From: Entonaema liquescens
Taxonomy: Eukaryota; Ascomycota; Sordariomycetes; Xylariales; Xylariaceae
Direction of reading: 5' to 3'
Length of the DNA stretch: 64,000 bases
NCBI GenBank assembly: GCA_902805475.1
Contig: CADCSX010000001.1
Location: 2,914,001-2,978,000 of the forward strand
This document shows, in pieces, positions 1 through 10,857 of the stretch. A program made the position numbers and the translations under genes. The first letter of the stretch is position 1; every line of letters starts with the position of its first letter. The notes beneath the pieces were generated by a model. That model was not told where the DNA came from and made no database searches. It was given only the letters and a program-made list of their open reading frames with translations.

Positions 1-1013
1 GATTAGGGGTAACTCCGCGTGCCGTAGATTCCTAGTAGGTGAGTCTGCGACGGCTGACCACTCCCCCTTCTTCCTTCCCTTAGTGTTAGACTTGCCTAAA
101 CAACCAACATAGATGACAAGTTTAGGGGTAGTTTAGGGGTAGTTTAGGAGTAGTTTAGGTAGTTTAGGTAGTTGCCAGTCTTAGAAATGCGAACATGTTT
201 TCCCCTTACATTTCCAAGGGCCATAAAACATTCAGGATCAAACATCCCGACTTCACTTATTAGTATATATCAGAGTGCCATACATTATGTAGTGGTATCG
301 ATAAATTCTTTGATGTTTATAACGAAATGCTAATATCGTCGTAATCGACTCTGACGAACCCAATGAAGCCGTGAGGCCTGCCTTTATCCCGCCAAATACT
401 CTTCAAATTCGCAACCAATTCGCCTTCATGACCTTTTAACCCAGACTGATGACCCTTAACAGAAAATAGATGAACTTGTTCAGCCTCGAGGCTCAAGGCC
501 TATTCCACCAAACCGAGAGCTCCATAAAGTCCCTTTCCGACCTGATATTCCAACACACCCGTCGAGTCCTCCGATATATCCTTTGCTGCTCCATGATGTC
601 CTTCCAATAAAGAGCATATAATACTAGATGCCTCGTGGCCCAAAATCCGCCCCAACCAATACTTCCAAACATATTCTCCAATCCGTACCCAAAAACAACG
701 TAATCCAGTGAAGCCTCAAGGCTCAAAATTCCTCCCATGATAATATAGCAAATGCCTTCATATCTCGTGGCCAAGTCGAAGAAAAATTAAGACAAGGAAA
801 TTCAATCGATATATCCAGAACGTTGTGTCTGAACTTTTTTTACTCCGATCAACGAACACACGTCTCGATTCTTGTAGGACTTTCAGTAAAGCCAAGAAGT
901 CGTAAGCGGAATCTTTTTTTTCCCTGGTTGTTTTTTTCCTTCTTCTTTTCTCTCTCTCTTTTTTGTGTAGTCAAATTTCGTACTTGTTTCTAATCCCGTC
1001 TTCGTCCCCGACC
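1..1013. other. Gene-free left end
   Basis: No open frame here looks like a protein. The stretch holds a short tandem repeat (121-171) and pyrimidine-rich tracts near 910-965. A 93-codon minus-strand frame at 493-774 has no recognisable features. Confidence 0.5.
121..171. repeat. Degenerate tandem repeat, unit TTTAGGGGTAG
   Basis: About five imperfect copies of an 8-11 bp unit (TTTAGGGGTAG, shrinking to TTTAGGTAG) stand head to tail. The unit resembles the fungal telomere repeat TTAGGG but is not exact, and the tract is short and internal. Confidence 0.7.
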
Positions 1014-2236
1014 TCATTGCTCTTCGACTTCGAGGTCAGACACATGCGAAACATCGCCCTCGGGATCCGTAATTACAACCAACGGGAGCTGACGCGGTGC
1101 CGGCGGCTCAGATGACGTCAAACATCGAGGCTGCGGGCTCTCAGGCTGCGGTGCTCGACCGTTGTCTGTCTTAGGTATTGAGGGGGCCTTCGTCTTGTTG
1201 AATGATGGCGTTTTGATCACTCGCTGGATCTTGGGTTGTGGTTGCTGGGCCTCCTCCTCAGGGTCTGTCTCGAATTTCCGCTTTCGGATAGGGTCTTCGA
1301 GCGAGAGGTTGCTGAAGTCGAGCGTAAGCTGCTGGACCGGTCGTGTCGTGATTGAGAGGTTCTCGAAGCCGGATATAAGTTGCTCAAGTAGGTGTGGTCT
1401 GATCGGCGAGGTGTAGTTGTATAAGTCGTCCAGCGAGAGAGCGTCAGGTGTGTTGATATTTATACCGCTGAGGAGAAGAGGAGGGGGAGGAGGAGCTCCA
1501 GCCATGTTCATGACATTAGCCATGTTGTCAAACATGCCGGTGTCAAGAGTGACGGTGTATATTGAAAGAGGGGGGATATCCATAGTGTCTGTGTCTATGT
1601 CTATGCCCATGTCCATAGGGCGAAGAAAGGGGGTAGCAGGCATATCAATGTTTATAGCATCAGATCAGCCATGGCAATACCGCTCATAGTGGTATTAGCC
1701 ATGGAGATATATGAAGACAGAGGAGGAGCGTCGGTCATGATAACATCGCCATCTTCGTCGGTCATAACCCTGCTACCATCCCCACGAGTCTCATAGTAGT
1801 AGATTGACTTCCCATCCCAAAGTCCCGTAATTTCCAATCCTTCCATTCTGTTGGGATCCAACCGAGGCCTCTGCCGAACGGGCTTGACGATGTCCCACTC
1901 GTACAAGGCCCATTTGACACCTTTTAGGACCATATTTTTGAGCAACCGGTATTGTTTACGGAGAAGTTTTCCGCGGAGGTTTAGCATCCGGGAGAATATC
2001 CCAAGTAGACGTCTAGTAGCACCGGTAAGATTAACTAGTGGATGACGACGTCGACGGTTGCGGTTATTGCTATTGTTGCCGATGCTGTTGTTGCTAATGC
2101 CGCTGTTAATGCTGTTGCTGCTCTGAGATGAGAACGTTGCCCAAGATGGATTTGAGTTCCATCCAATGAGCTGGCGTTCGGATTGTGCAAACCAGAGTTC
2201 CATTGGCAAAGATGGGGATTTACCGTTGAATGCCAT
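1014..2236 (-). CDS. Unknown protein, probably two exons
   Basis: I do not recognise this gene. Two consecutive minus-strand frames are open: one from an ATG at 2236 to a stop at 1652, the other from 1643 to 1014. They lie in different frames. An 80-nt candidate intron starting GTATTG near 1688 and ending CATAG would join them in phase and remove the intervening stop, so one two-exon gene is my preferred reading, although the donor is weak. The first part has an Asn/Ser-rich stretch, a basic RNRRRR patch and the acidic segment DEDGDVIMTD. The second part is rich in Pro and acidic residues with a KRK patch, so it looks largely disordered and perhaps nuclear. An in-frame upstream ATG at 2362 would add 42 hydrophobic residues; I prefer 2236. 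Two separate small genes remain possible. Confidence 0.4.
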
Positions 2237-2362
2237 GATGTATATGGTAAAGGGGTGCAAACTGATGCAATGCAATGTGCTGTGGGGTGAAATAATGTGA
2301 TATGGATGGTGATATATCCAAGTTCGAACAGAATATGCCAGTAGAATGAGCGTTAAGGGCAA

Positions 2363-3700
2363 CCCTTTCGATATACTCAGCTGATCTGGGCGAAGTAGGA
2401 GATTATTTGTGTGATGATGAGGAAAATATGTTAGAAGGTAGACCAGGTTCAGAGCGAGATTATGTAGCTATCGTTCTTGTAAACAGAACAGACTAGCTCT
2501 GCGTTGACATAACCAAAGCATGGCCGCCAAAACAGGAGCAATGACTTTACCATAGTTTGCCTTTAGATGAGACGGATGGCCGAATACTAACGGCTCAGAG
2601 TTCTGTCACAGTGCTGAAATGGTATCGAGGGAATAAGGGGAAACAGGAAAGGCGGAAACAACGGTCTGTGGCCTTTTCCCCTTCCCGAGACCAGCCACCT
2701 ATAGAGAGATAGGGGGGCATTGATATCTTTACAACTATCCTAAGACTTATACTTTTATATGGCAAGTGTGCCTTATTTCGTTGGTTGCTTCTTCATTATC
2801 TTGACTTCTAGCCATAGTAACGTGTCACCCTTCACAAAGCTAGAATCGTTGGGAACGCAAATCGTCTAACGCTAGCAATCCACTGCCTCTGCTGTATACT
2901 TTCCCATCACGTCTAGAGCAATGGATAGAGATATGGACCAGGATACAGGTTTCACCTTCATTGGCAAATAATAATACCCCCTTACAGTTCCGTGCGTTAT
3001 GTAAGCTTAACGACGCTTATTAGCGTAGACAATAGGAATAAATCTTATGATTAAGCTTTAAAGTTATGTATAGTCACTAATGGTAAATATAATTGATATG
3101 GCACGAGCCACTCTCTCCTTTCTAGCCGGTCATTGTGTGTCGGCATTGAAAGCGGTAGAGGTGTAGTTGTACGATTATATGCTAGTTAAGGGGAGACATT
3201 CCAAGATAATGATCATTTATTATATCGATCATAATCTAAGGCCAATTACCGGGATATCTAATTGCTTCCAACCAAAACATTAGACAGCTGTACTTGGAGC
3301 TAACGGTATATACGGTAGTTCCCAAGATTATATATTAATAGGGTCCGAGGCTCTGCTCAGCTTTTATTCCTGGAGGATACTTTACTTCAAGGCGTAAGCG
3401 CCGTATTCCATGAAGTGAGTTCATCGCACGACAGTGCAAAAACTGAATGCTAGATGCTATTTAGGCGATAAGACTAATCACCTAATTCATCCCAGATTTG
3501 CAAGACTCGAGCCTTTTTGACTTTACCTTGCATAAAAACGCCTATGTAGTACTACTATTGTTAAGAACAATAGCTTCTAAGGTACCAAGGCCTATATCCT
3601 ATGGATCGTGCGTGCCCTCATAGACGCATACGCCTTCCGCCTCGTAGGCGGGCGCCAAGCTCAGAAAATAATCTTGGAGGTCTGAATATGCTAGATCACT
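2363..3700. other. Intergenic, AT-rich
   Basis: No coding-like frame, repeat array or RNA gene was recognised. The stretch separates the unknown minus-strand locus from the 3' end of RPB7. Confidence 0.5.
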
Positions 3701-4378
3701 CTAGTTTTGTAGCGTTCTATGGACCATTAACATATACTTCGAAATACACATAGAAGCGAGATACGTACCCAAGATAGTCTTCCTTGATACTGCCGATGGC
3801 CCATAGCTCACCGACTTCGGCTCGCGTGCCCACGATTTTGACACGAACTTGAGTATTAACCTCGATCGTGGTGTCCTCGTTGTTAGTGAATTGAGGTGGT
3901 GTAGCGTTCGGATCCCATTTGACTTCTTGTGGAATCAACTTGACAGGGGCTGTCAACTAACATCACAGGCGGCCAATGTCAAGGGGACTACTTACGTGTG
4001 TGGATACGAAAATTCGAAGAGGTCCTGCCTCGGCAAAGAAGCCATGCTGGTTGACAGAGACTACTATTGCATCCATCTTACTTACTTAGCAAAAGTTTGT
4101 AGTATCAAAGCTCAATCTGGAGAACCTACCGTTTCGCCCTTGAAAGGACGCCAGACCACAGCACGATAGCCGACAGTGAATTCAGCAAGGCCACTCCCAG
4201 GAAGAATCCGACCTTCGGAGATGTCGAAGGTGTCCATAATGGAAATGATATAATAGCTTCCAGTACACGTGCCTTCGACATCCTTAAGAAGTTTGCCTGT
4301 AACCAGCTCGTGCATGTTCTTGCCGAAGTAGGAAGGGTGAAGGGTAACCCTTCGCTCAAGGTTGTAAAGGAAGAACAT
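3701..4378 (-). CDS. RPB7: RNA polymerase II subunit Rpb7
   Basis: Rpb7 is the larger stalk subunit of Pol II; with Rpb4 it contacts nascent RNA and initiation factors. Four exons were placed by splice signals, phase and family similarity: 4378-4130, 4076-3996, 3956-3769 and 3716-3701, giving 177 aa against 171-172 in yeast and human. The first exon encodes the N-terminal domain (MFFLYNLERR start, TLHPSYFG, LLKDVEGTC, EFTVGYRAVVWRPFKGE). Exons 2-3 encode the S1/OB domain (GFFAEAGPL, RVKIVGTRAEVGELWAIGSIKEDYLG). The introns are 53, 40 and 52 nt; the first has a clear GCTAAG-type branch site. The last exon is only 16 nt, so the final five residues are the least certain. RPB4 is in the same window at 59757. 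Confidence 0.95.
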
Positions 4379-4889
4379 CTTGGATAAGTTTACTTGCTCG
4401 CGCTAGGTGATCTAATCGACAGGAGAAAGGTTGTAAATGATATCGGGGTTGTACTGCTAATGACAATTTGCTCGCAAGATTGGTCGTGGGAGTAGAACGC
4501 CGCTACGATGCGCTGTCGCGATATACGGACCGTTGTCTCTGACAGGACTATGCCAAGGTAGAAGCAGGTGATTGAAGATTAAGACGAGACGGGACGTGTA
4601 GTGACGAGGACTCGTTGGGAGACGAGGTGAGTCGATGGGATTGGATGCTAAAAGGTAGGCTGAGGTGGTGCAAACCTTGAGCCTCCTTAAGCCTCAAAAG
4701 CGGCGAGCTAGGGTATCATAAAATCATCAAGAAATACAAGAAGGACAAATTAAATTGGTGAAAACCGCGACGAGGTAAAGCCAATGCGCTTCTGGTGCGA
4801 TGATGAATGCGACAACAGGGCTGAAAGAAAATTTGGTGTAGCCTCAAGAAAGTCTGAATGATGAAAGGAACGAGTCGCGTCTGGTCTAG

Positions 4890-5160
4890 TACGAAGGTCC
4901 GGGCCAAAAGTTTCGCACATGTCTAAATTCTTGGCATCCTATTCCAACGTCTGCCGGTATTTTTGGCACTGTATCAGTCCTATACTAGATAGGGAGCTGA
5001 TAGTGGCTTGTACACTAAAATTAGGTGGCTTATCACTATATTTCCAGGGAGGCTATCCACTATAATTTAAATAATACCGTACAATCCCTTTTAATTCGTA
5101 CGTAGCTTACCTAAGCTTGAAAAGCTCAGATGTGCGAAACTTTTGGCCCGGACCTTCGTA
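4890..5160. mobile_element. MITE-like element with perfect 31-bp terminal inverted repeats
   Basis: Positions 4890-4920 and 5130-5160 are exact reverse complements over 31 bp. The outermost two bases at each end are TA, as expected if TA is the duplicated target; the TIR then starts CGAAGGTCCGGGCC. Total length is 271 bp with no coding capacity. The interior carries three related subterminal motifs (GGCTTGTACACTA at 5005, GGCTTATCACTA at 5027, GGCTATCCACTA at 5051). TA target choice and small size fit a non-autonomous Tc1/mariner-pogo type element; the family is an inference. It lies about 510 bp upstream of the RPB7 start codon. Confidence 0.85.
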
Positions 5161-5753
5161 ACCTTTAAGCAACCCTGGACCTTATTTCGCCTTAGTGCAA
5201 CCTGGGGGAAAAAACGGCAAGGCGTCTCCACTTATTTAGCTGTAGTGCATTGTAGGTGTACTGGTGTACCGGCGTACCCAAGGTACCTTAGGTACAATAG
5301 ATGTAGGTGGTAAGCAACTAAGTACGGGCAGTTGCTTAACTCTTTAGGCCTGCAGGGAAAACCTCGGTTTCAGTTCGGTACAACAGCACCGAAGTCCTTA
5401 TAGATGCACAACGTCGTCACTAATTACTCATTCCCGTCTACCTAGGCTTGTCCTACCTTAGGTACGGCGTTTAACAAGCCTAGGTACTGTGACTTGGCGC
5501 AATTGAAGTTGCTTTACATGTGCTTAGCCTCCTGATGTAGACGGGAAGCTCTAACGGGAAGCTTTATGTAATTTGTACAATCCAATTGAAGAAAAAGGTA
5601 CATATACATATTTCATAAGGCATAAGGTAGTATGTAGGTATACATAATGCTTAAATGCTGATGCCCCACTTCCACTGCTCCTCACCTTCCGCTATGGCCG
5701 ATCACTAAAAAAGAATAATTATTTCTATCTACGGGGGGCTTCTTTTCATATCT

Positions 5754-5785
5754 GACTTCGACTTCGACTTCGACTTCGACTTCGA
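5754..5785. repeat. Hexanucleotide array (GACTTC)n
   Basis: About five and a half tandem copies of GACTTC lie some 100 bp upstream of the Mpo1-like start codon. Confidence 0.8.
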
Positions 5786-5880
5786 ATCATTCCGTTCTCT
5801 ACCCACACTGACCATCCGAGGTTACGCGACTTAAGCTAAACCAAGTCATCATCAACCCCTACCTTCGTTTAGCTGTCATC

Positions 5881-6603
5881 ATGGCACTCAACCTTGAAAG
5901 GCAATTGACCTTTGTAAGTTTAATACTAACTACTAACTAATACGCTTAGTTAGAGGAATTAATCTTGAAGACTGACCGTGCCTCTGCAGTATGGCGCCTA
6001 CCATCATAACTCAGTCAACATTATCATTCATATGATCTGTGTGCCATTGATATTATTTTCCGGCTTCGCCTTAGTACGTTGAACATATTAGATACCTCCT
6101 ATATTTCTCCTATTAACAAGTATGCTCGTTCGCAATAGGCCGCAAATTCGGGGACTCTCATCCCTTTACCTAAATACTTGACGATACCCCATCTCGACCT
6201 CAATCTCGGCACTCTAGCAGCATTTACGTGGGGCGGTCTCTACGTCCTCCTCGAGCCCGTCGCTGGAACCATCCTTGCCCTAATATGCCTCGGAGCCGCT
6301 GCGTTCACGAACACCGTCGTTGCCGAAAACCCAACCCTGACGAACCAAGTCGCGCTTACGGTACACGTAGTATGCTGGCTGCTCCAATTCGTCGGGCACG
6401 GTGCGTTTGAAGGCCGAGCACCTGCCCTGTTAGATAATTTGACTCAGGCTATCTTCCTGGCACCCCTTTTCGTCTGGCTCGAGTTCCTATTTAAGTTTGG
6501 CTACAGGCGGGAACTTCAAAGCCGCGTCTCGAAAGCCGTCCAAGTGGAAATTGCCAAATTCAAGCAACAGAAGGCCGCCGCGAAGAATGGCAAGGCTCAA
6601 TAA
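5881..6603 (+). CDS. Mpo1-like 2-hydroxy fatty acid dioxygenase (DUF962)
   Basis: This is the fungal DUF962 family of yeast Mpo1/YGL010w, an ER membrane Fe(II) dioxygenase that alpha-oxidises 2-hydroxy long-chain fatty acids from phytosphingosine breakdown. Exons are 5881-5913, 5990-6073 and 6139-6603, giving 193 aa. Family hallmarks are visible: the N-terminal YGAYHHNSVNIIIH block (His16, His17, His25) followed by a hydrophobic segment, and the later QFVGHGAFEGRAPALL block. Several membrane segments follow each other through the middle. The C-terminus is Lys/Ala-rich. The first coding exon is only 11 codons. Known members act in sphingolipid catabolism; nothing in the neighbourhood adds to that. 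Confidence 0.92.
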
Positions 6604-7320
6604 GCGCGCGGACAGTTATAATAGGGGGCAAAGATTTACATCGGTGGCAGCCTTAAGGGCTATATGAGAAGAAATGGCGTACCCGATATTACCATTGTGC
6701 ACATCCAACGAGATGTCGCGTATAATGAAGACTCCCAGATTGGGATACCACCTAGAAGAGATATGTTCGGCGAACTACGGGACAGGACGATGCTCTACGG
6801 CACAATACCGATCAAGGAGCAAGGCTTACATTTGCGATAGCGATAGGAGTTTGGGCGGCAAGCACATGGTCACACCCCCATTTACTTAGTTAGTACTCTT
6901 TTGCTCCCTCAAGTGGATGTATATAATGTGCGCATAGGCGTGGAAGGGCCTTCTCAACGTATAGTCGCTCCCGGCTTATCATCATCTTTTGGACATATAG
7001 AATAATTACACCAGAACCAAAAATTATACCAACATTAATCACACAGAAAATAATACGTAACAGATACCATACTACAAGCTCTAAAACTCCTTTTTATTAG
7101 TCTAACTGAATTTTGCAGAAAAGCCGCCCCGGGTTACAATATATATATATACTACGAAAAGGAACGGTGTCGATACCTACATCATCACGTGTATACGGAG
7201 GGGTACCTTTTATTATAATACCTACCTACGCATACCTACCTACCTAAAATTCTTCTCTTCCAAGATTTTCAGAGGGATACAAGGTCAGGTCAGGTTATGT
7301 TAGGCTTAGGTAAAAAAAAC
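6604..7320. other. Intergenic
   Basis: Region between the Mpo1-like gene (+) and the proline-rich gene (-), which converge here. It contains short CTAC/CCTA-type repeats near 7220-7245; no gene was seen. Confidence 0.5.
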
Positions 7321-8740
7321 TTACGATTTCCGATCTATGTCACTACGACGTCGGTGGGATGGACTATCGAGACATAGCGGTCTCAACGGAACACCGGCCC
7401 CGGTCATCGTCAGCATCCGCGCGTCGCGACACACGAAGCTCTCGTCGGACGAGTTGTCCATAATCCGCAGCGAGCTCGGGATCCGGTGGCGCAGGAACTT
7501 GCTGCGCTGCGGGGCGGGCGTGGTTTGTACGCGGAGGACGCTTCGTCGTCGTTGTCGTGCTGCTGCTGCTGCTGCTGTTGCTGTTGCTCGAAACTGCGGA
7601 TGCTAATGAAGATAGGGGTGGTAGTCGGCGGCGAAGCGCTGCGCGTTGAGATACACCTGGTACTCGGGCAGCGGCGCGAGAGGCGGAGGGACGGGCTTGG
7701 GGGTTTAGGGGCGGACGAGGCGGGGATGGGCTGCGTGGGATCTTGTGGACCTGCCCGTGTTTGCGCCGGAGTTTCGGGTACTCCTCTAGAATCGGCGAGG
7801 GTAGCGGTGCTACTGGTGCTGCTGGTGCTGCTGGTGCTGCTGGCTGAGACAAGGGGGCGCTGGGTTCCGGTGGCCGTTTGCGCCGCGGCGGGTCCTTGGG
7901 AGGAGGCGTTGGAGGGAGGGATTCAGGAGGAGTAGCTTTTCTATGGGTCTTTTCGCTTTTAGGTAATTTGTCCCTGCTGGTTTTCTCACGACGCCGATGG
8001 CCACGGTCACGTTTCGGTGCCGACTCGGTTGTTGGCTTCCTAGAGCGATGCCGGGTGTCGGAATTGCGGACTTCTTCGGCGGGTACACGAGGTCTATGCT
8101 CGGCCCTTTTTACTAACTTGGACCCCTTTCTCTCGGGCTTATGAGAGGGTTGATTGGCGGTAGGTACATGATGCTTATGCTTATGGTCTCTTGTCGACTT
8201 TTGCGGCCGTACTTCCGGCTGGTCACGTCTCTTCTCGGGCTTATGGTGATTACGCGTAGGGGCGGACTGCCTAGGCGGCGCTACCGGCGGTGCTTTTCCC
8301 GCAGCACGGCGGTAGGCATCTCTCTGCGCTAGATTCTCTGGCTCATAATACAGTCCAGGTATCCACACTCCCTGTTGCGCCTGCTGGTCTGGTTTATTAT
8401 GCGACCTCTTGGTCGAGTTCTTGTTTTTTTCACGATGCTCTCTGGAGTGGTATAGATGTTCGTCTCGTACACGGGGGTGACGGACCCTCAAGGCCCCATC
8501 ACCAAGCTGGTTCCCTCGTAGCCGCTCATTCTTCACGGAGCAAGATGGGCAGAAGGGCACCGACTCCCCATAGTGTGGGATGACGCGTCCGCAGTCTTTC
8601 TTCCCTCTGAAACTGCCGTTGAAAAGACAGGAAAAGAAACCGTTTGCGTCGCTCTGTTGCTTGTAGTATGTAGGACAATGAATTAGATTCCTGGAGACGT
8701 GATGACACTCGCTATACTCCTGTCTCCAAAGTTGACACAT
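7321..8740 (-). CDS. Basic proline-rich protein with Cys/His N-terminus; C-terminal frame disturbed
   Basis: I do not recognise the function. The start at 8740 gives a Cys/His-rich N-terminus (MCQLWRQEYSECHH, then C22, C38, C50 and C66-x2-C69), as in many uncharacterised fungal proteins that could bind a metal. A long Lys/Arg/His- and Pro-rich disordered region follows. As read, the frame runs to 7364 with a Ser/Thr homopolymer tail. Three short stretches in other frames look more protein-like (LPEYQVYLNAQRFAADYHP, a Gln run, and SLRIMDNSSDESFVCRDARM) and can be chained only by one-base changes in C runs at 7699-7703, 7615-7618 and 7511-7514, ending at a stop at 7321. I infer that the true C-terminus follows that path. 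The alternatives are extra introns or the plain open frame. Confidence 0.55.
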
Positions 8741-9235
8741 CGCGAAAATCGTTCAATAATAAGGACACAGATTGTTTGGCTGTTGTTTGCCTTAAGTACT
8801 GCTGCTTACAATGAGTTCTTCAAGAACCTTCTCCTTAAGAGACAGGACACAGCGCTTCACCACGTAACAAAGCCCATTGTCCGTTATGTCTTAGTATGCA
8901 TTCATTATACAACGTGCTAGATGAATAGGGGTTGCGAGACAATGCAACGGAGCAGATACAGGCACATATACTTTCTGACCAGAACAGGTGTGCAGGAACA
9001 TGTTCTATATACCATCGCACCATCTCATTGTCCGTCCATAATAATATTGTCTAGAGCTAGTGGGTCGTCCGAACAATAGGTAACATTGTCCAGAAGCCTC
9101 AGAATCTATTTAGTCATTATTCCCCGAAGCCACTTTGAGTGATCACCAGACCAGACTTTGTCCTCAGATACAAGTTCCCGCTCGATCCGTTCATTAATCA
9201 CTCAATTAATCAATCAGACTGCTAAACCAAGCAAA
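8741..9235. other. Divergent intergenic region
   Basis: Lies between the starts of the proline-rich gene (-) and the next gene (+). No motif was recognised. Confidence 0.45.
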
Positions 9236-10133
9236 ATGGGTCGTCTTAGCGCATCCGGTGTCTGCAAACAGATTAAGCGAAGCATTTCTACCTGCTTCCC
9301 ATCTCGTCGGAAGGGGGCGACCAAGGAGGTAAGTTCTCCTACAGATCAAGAACCTGTCCCCGACCAACTGCCTGAGAACGGCTGCTGGGTCTCAAACCCC
9401 AATCACTCTGGAAAGTTTCACGAGGATCTACTCGTGGACGATGATGAGTTTGATGAAACCCCGGGATCTTCAACATCTGTCCCCAGCGAGAAGCCTCAAC
9501 CACGCCGGTCCATTACCGCGCCCGTCATCCCCCCAAAGTCTCCGCTACGCATGACACGGAGCGCCAGCACCAACGACATCAACGACAACCGATCCAAGAA
9601 AGCCTGGTGGACCCTCACTGACAACGATCTCCGCGCGGAGTTCGACGGGTGCCGGGCCCGGGCCCCTAAAGTCGATGCCAATTTCCTCTGGCGTGACCGC
9701 CGAAGCAGCCTGGACCAGAACTCGCTTCTAGCGTCCATGGGGCTCAAGCGCGTCGAGAAGCCGGGCCCATGCGTTGTCCGCTGTCCCGTTACCAAGAGGC
9801 TGATCATGCGTCTTGCCAAGGACCTCGCGGTGCCCCTCCAGGCCGACGAGGACAAAGCTCTTCTCAAAGGCGACGTTGTCGATCTGGACACGCCCGATAT
9901 GACGGAATTTCTAGCCGGAGCTTTCCCCGGGATTGCTTCAAGAACAACTTCAGCCTATCCCTCCATCAAATCTAAAGCCACGCCCTATCCCGCGTTCTAT
10001 CAGGAAGTATCACAAAGCCATCCAGGAGCAGCTCAAGGACGTTCCTGTGACAAGCGACCCCGAGAACTTGAGATGCGAAGCTGAGTACAAGGCTCACTTC
10101 CGATCTTTCACAAATGACACTACACAGCAGTAG
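9236..10133 (+). CDS. Unknown Ser/Pro-rich protein, frameshift at a C run
   Basis: Not recognised. The start at 9236 gives MGRLSASGVCKQIKR, then a basic disordered region and a segment with conserved-looking aromatic and charged residues (KKAWWTLTDNDLRAEFDG, ANFLWRDRRSSLDQNSLL). The frame runs on to 10084, but from about 9930 the neighbouring frame is clearly better: PIPRSIRKYHKAIQEQL to RSFTNDTTQQ, with a stop at 10133. Removing one base from the CCCC run at 9925-9928 joins the two (AGAFPG then LLQEQLQPI) into 298 aa. A 40-nt GT-AG intron ending at 9913 would also restore phase but is too short and lacks consensus, so I favour a one-base sequence error. There is no signal peptide or membrane segment. 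Confidence 0.6.
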
Positions 10134-10857
10134 TAAGCCTCTCCTTAACAAACTCCATCGACCGGGTTTAGTCTTCTAGGACTTGCCACGGTATAATGCG
10201 TTGGATGGCGGCTTCCCTAGTATCCAACGTTAATAGGTATTTGGTCTCTGTAAACTATGTGGGCACGATGTTTTGTGTTTACAGGAATGTACATGTATAT
10301 AAGACCAGAACTCAGGAGTTCGATAGGTCAGATAAGGCGGCAATGGACGTAAGTGAGACTGTGTCTCCTTAGTTATCCCCCTCCCCTTTGCTTTTATCTT
10401 TGATAGGAGTTTCCCCTTTGTTGCTTTTGTTCGATAAAAGCCTTTCAGCCTCTGCTGGAAGGTGTATCGTCGATTGCTCCCTTCGCTTGATTGCGTTTTG
10501 GGTTGTATTGCCTGTAGAAAAATTAGAAAATAAAAAAAATTTGTCCCTAATGTTGAATCTTATTGAGTGCACTGTGATTATTTCTTAAGCGTAAGGCGCC
10601 ATGTCAAAAAGCATAGTATACTGGCAATGCACGACATACACATACATAAATTATAACAAAACAAGAATTCAGTTAACTGTTCATTGGGTAGGGTAGGTAA
10701 AATACACCGGCGCCATGCAAAGTAAAGTTGAAGTCCTAAAGGCGTGCCCTTATTATCGCACCATATCCCCTAACTGTCCTTACTACACTACAATGGGCCG
10801 CCTGTTTTTCTTTTTTCCACATTGCCCCCTTCATCTTCTCAACATACTCTGCGTCCA
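10134..10857. other. Intergenic between convergent genes
   Basis: Holds the 3' flanks of the unknown plus-strand gene and of calnexin. No coding-like frame was seen. Confidence 0.5.

Larger units (their letters stand above)
4379..5880. other. Intergenic region carrying a MITE-like element
   Basis: Divergent region between RPB7 (-) and the Mpo1-like gene (+). It contains the inverted-repeat element at 4890-5160, CTAGG/GGTACC-rich short repeats around 5240-5480 and a hexanucleotide array near 5754-5785. No gene was seen. Confidence 0.6.

Noticed and set aside
121..171. TTTAGGGGTAG repeats as telomeric or interstitial telomere sequence
   Set aside because: The unit is irregular and not TTAGGG, the array is about 50 bp, and the flanks are ordinary.
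4716..4907. 63-codon minus-strand frame starting in the MITE end
   Set aside because: Chance frame crossing the element border; no recognisable content.
9872..9913. 40-nt GT-AG intron as the explanation for the frame change in the 9236 gene
   Set aside because: Too short for fungal introns and the donor is not consensus; a C-run length change explains it better.
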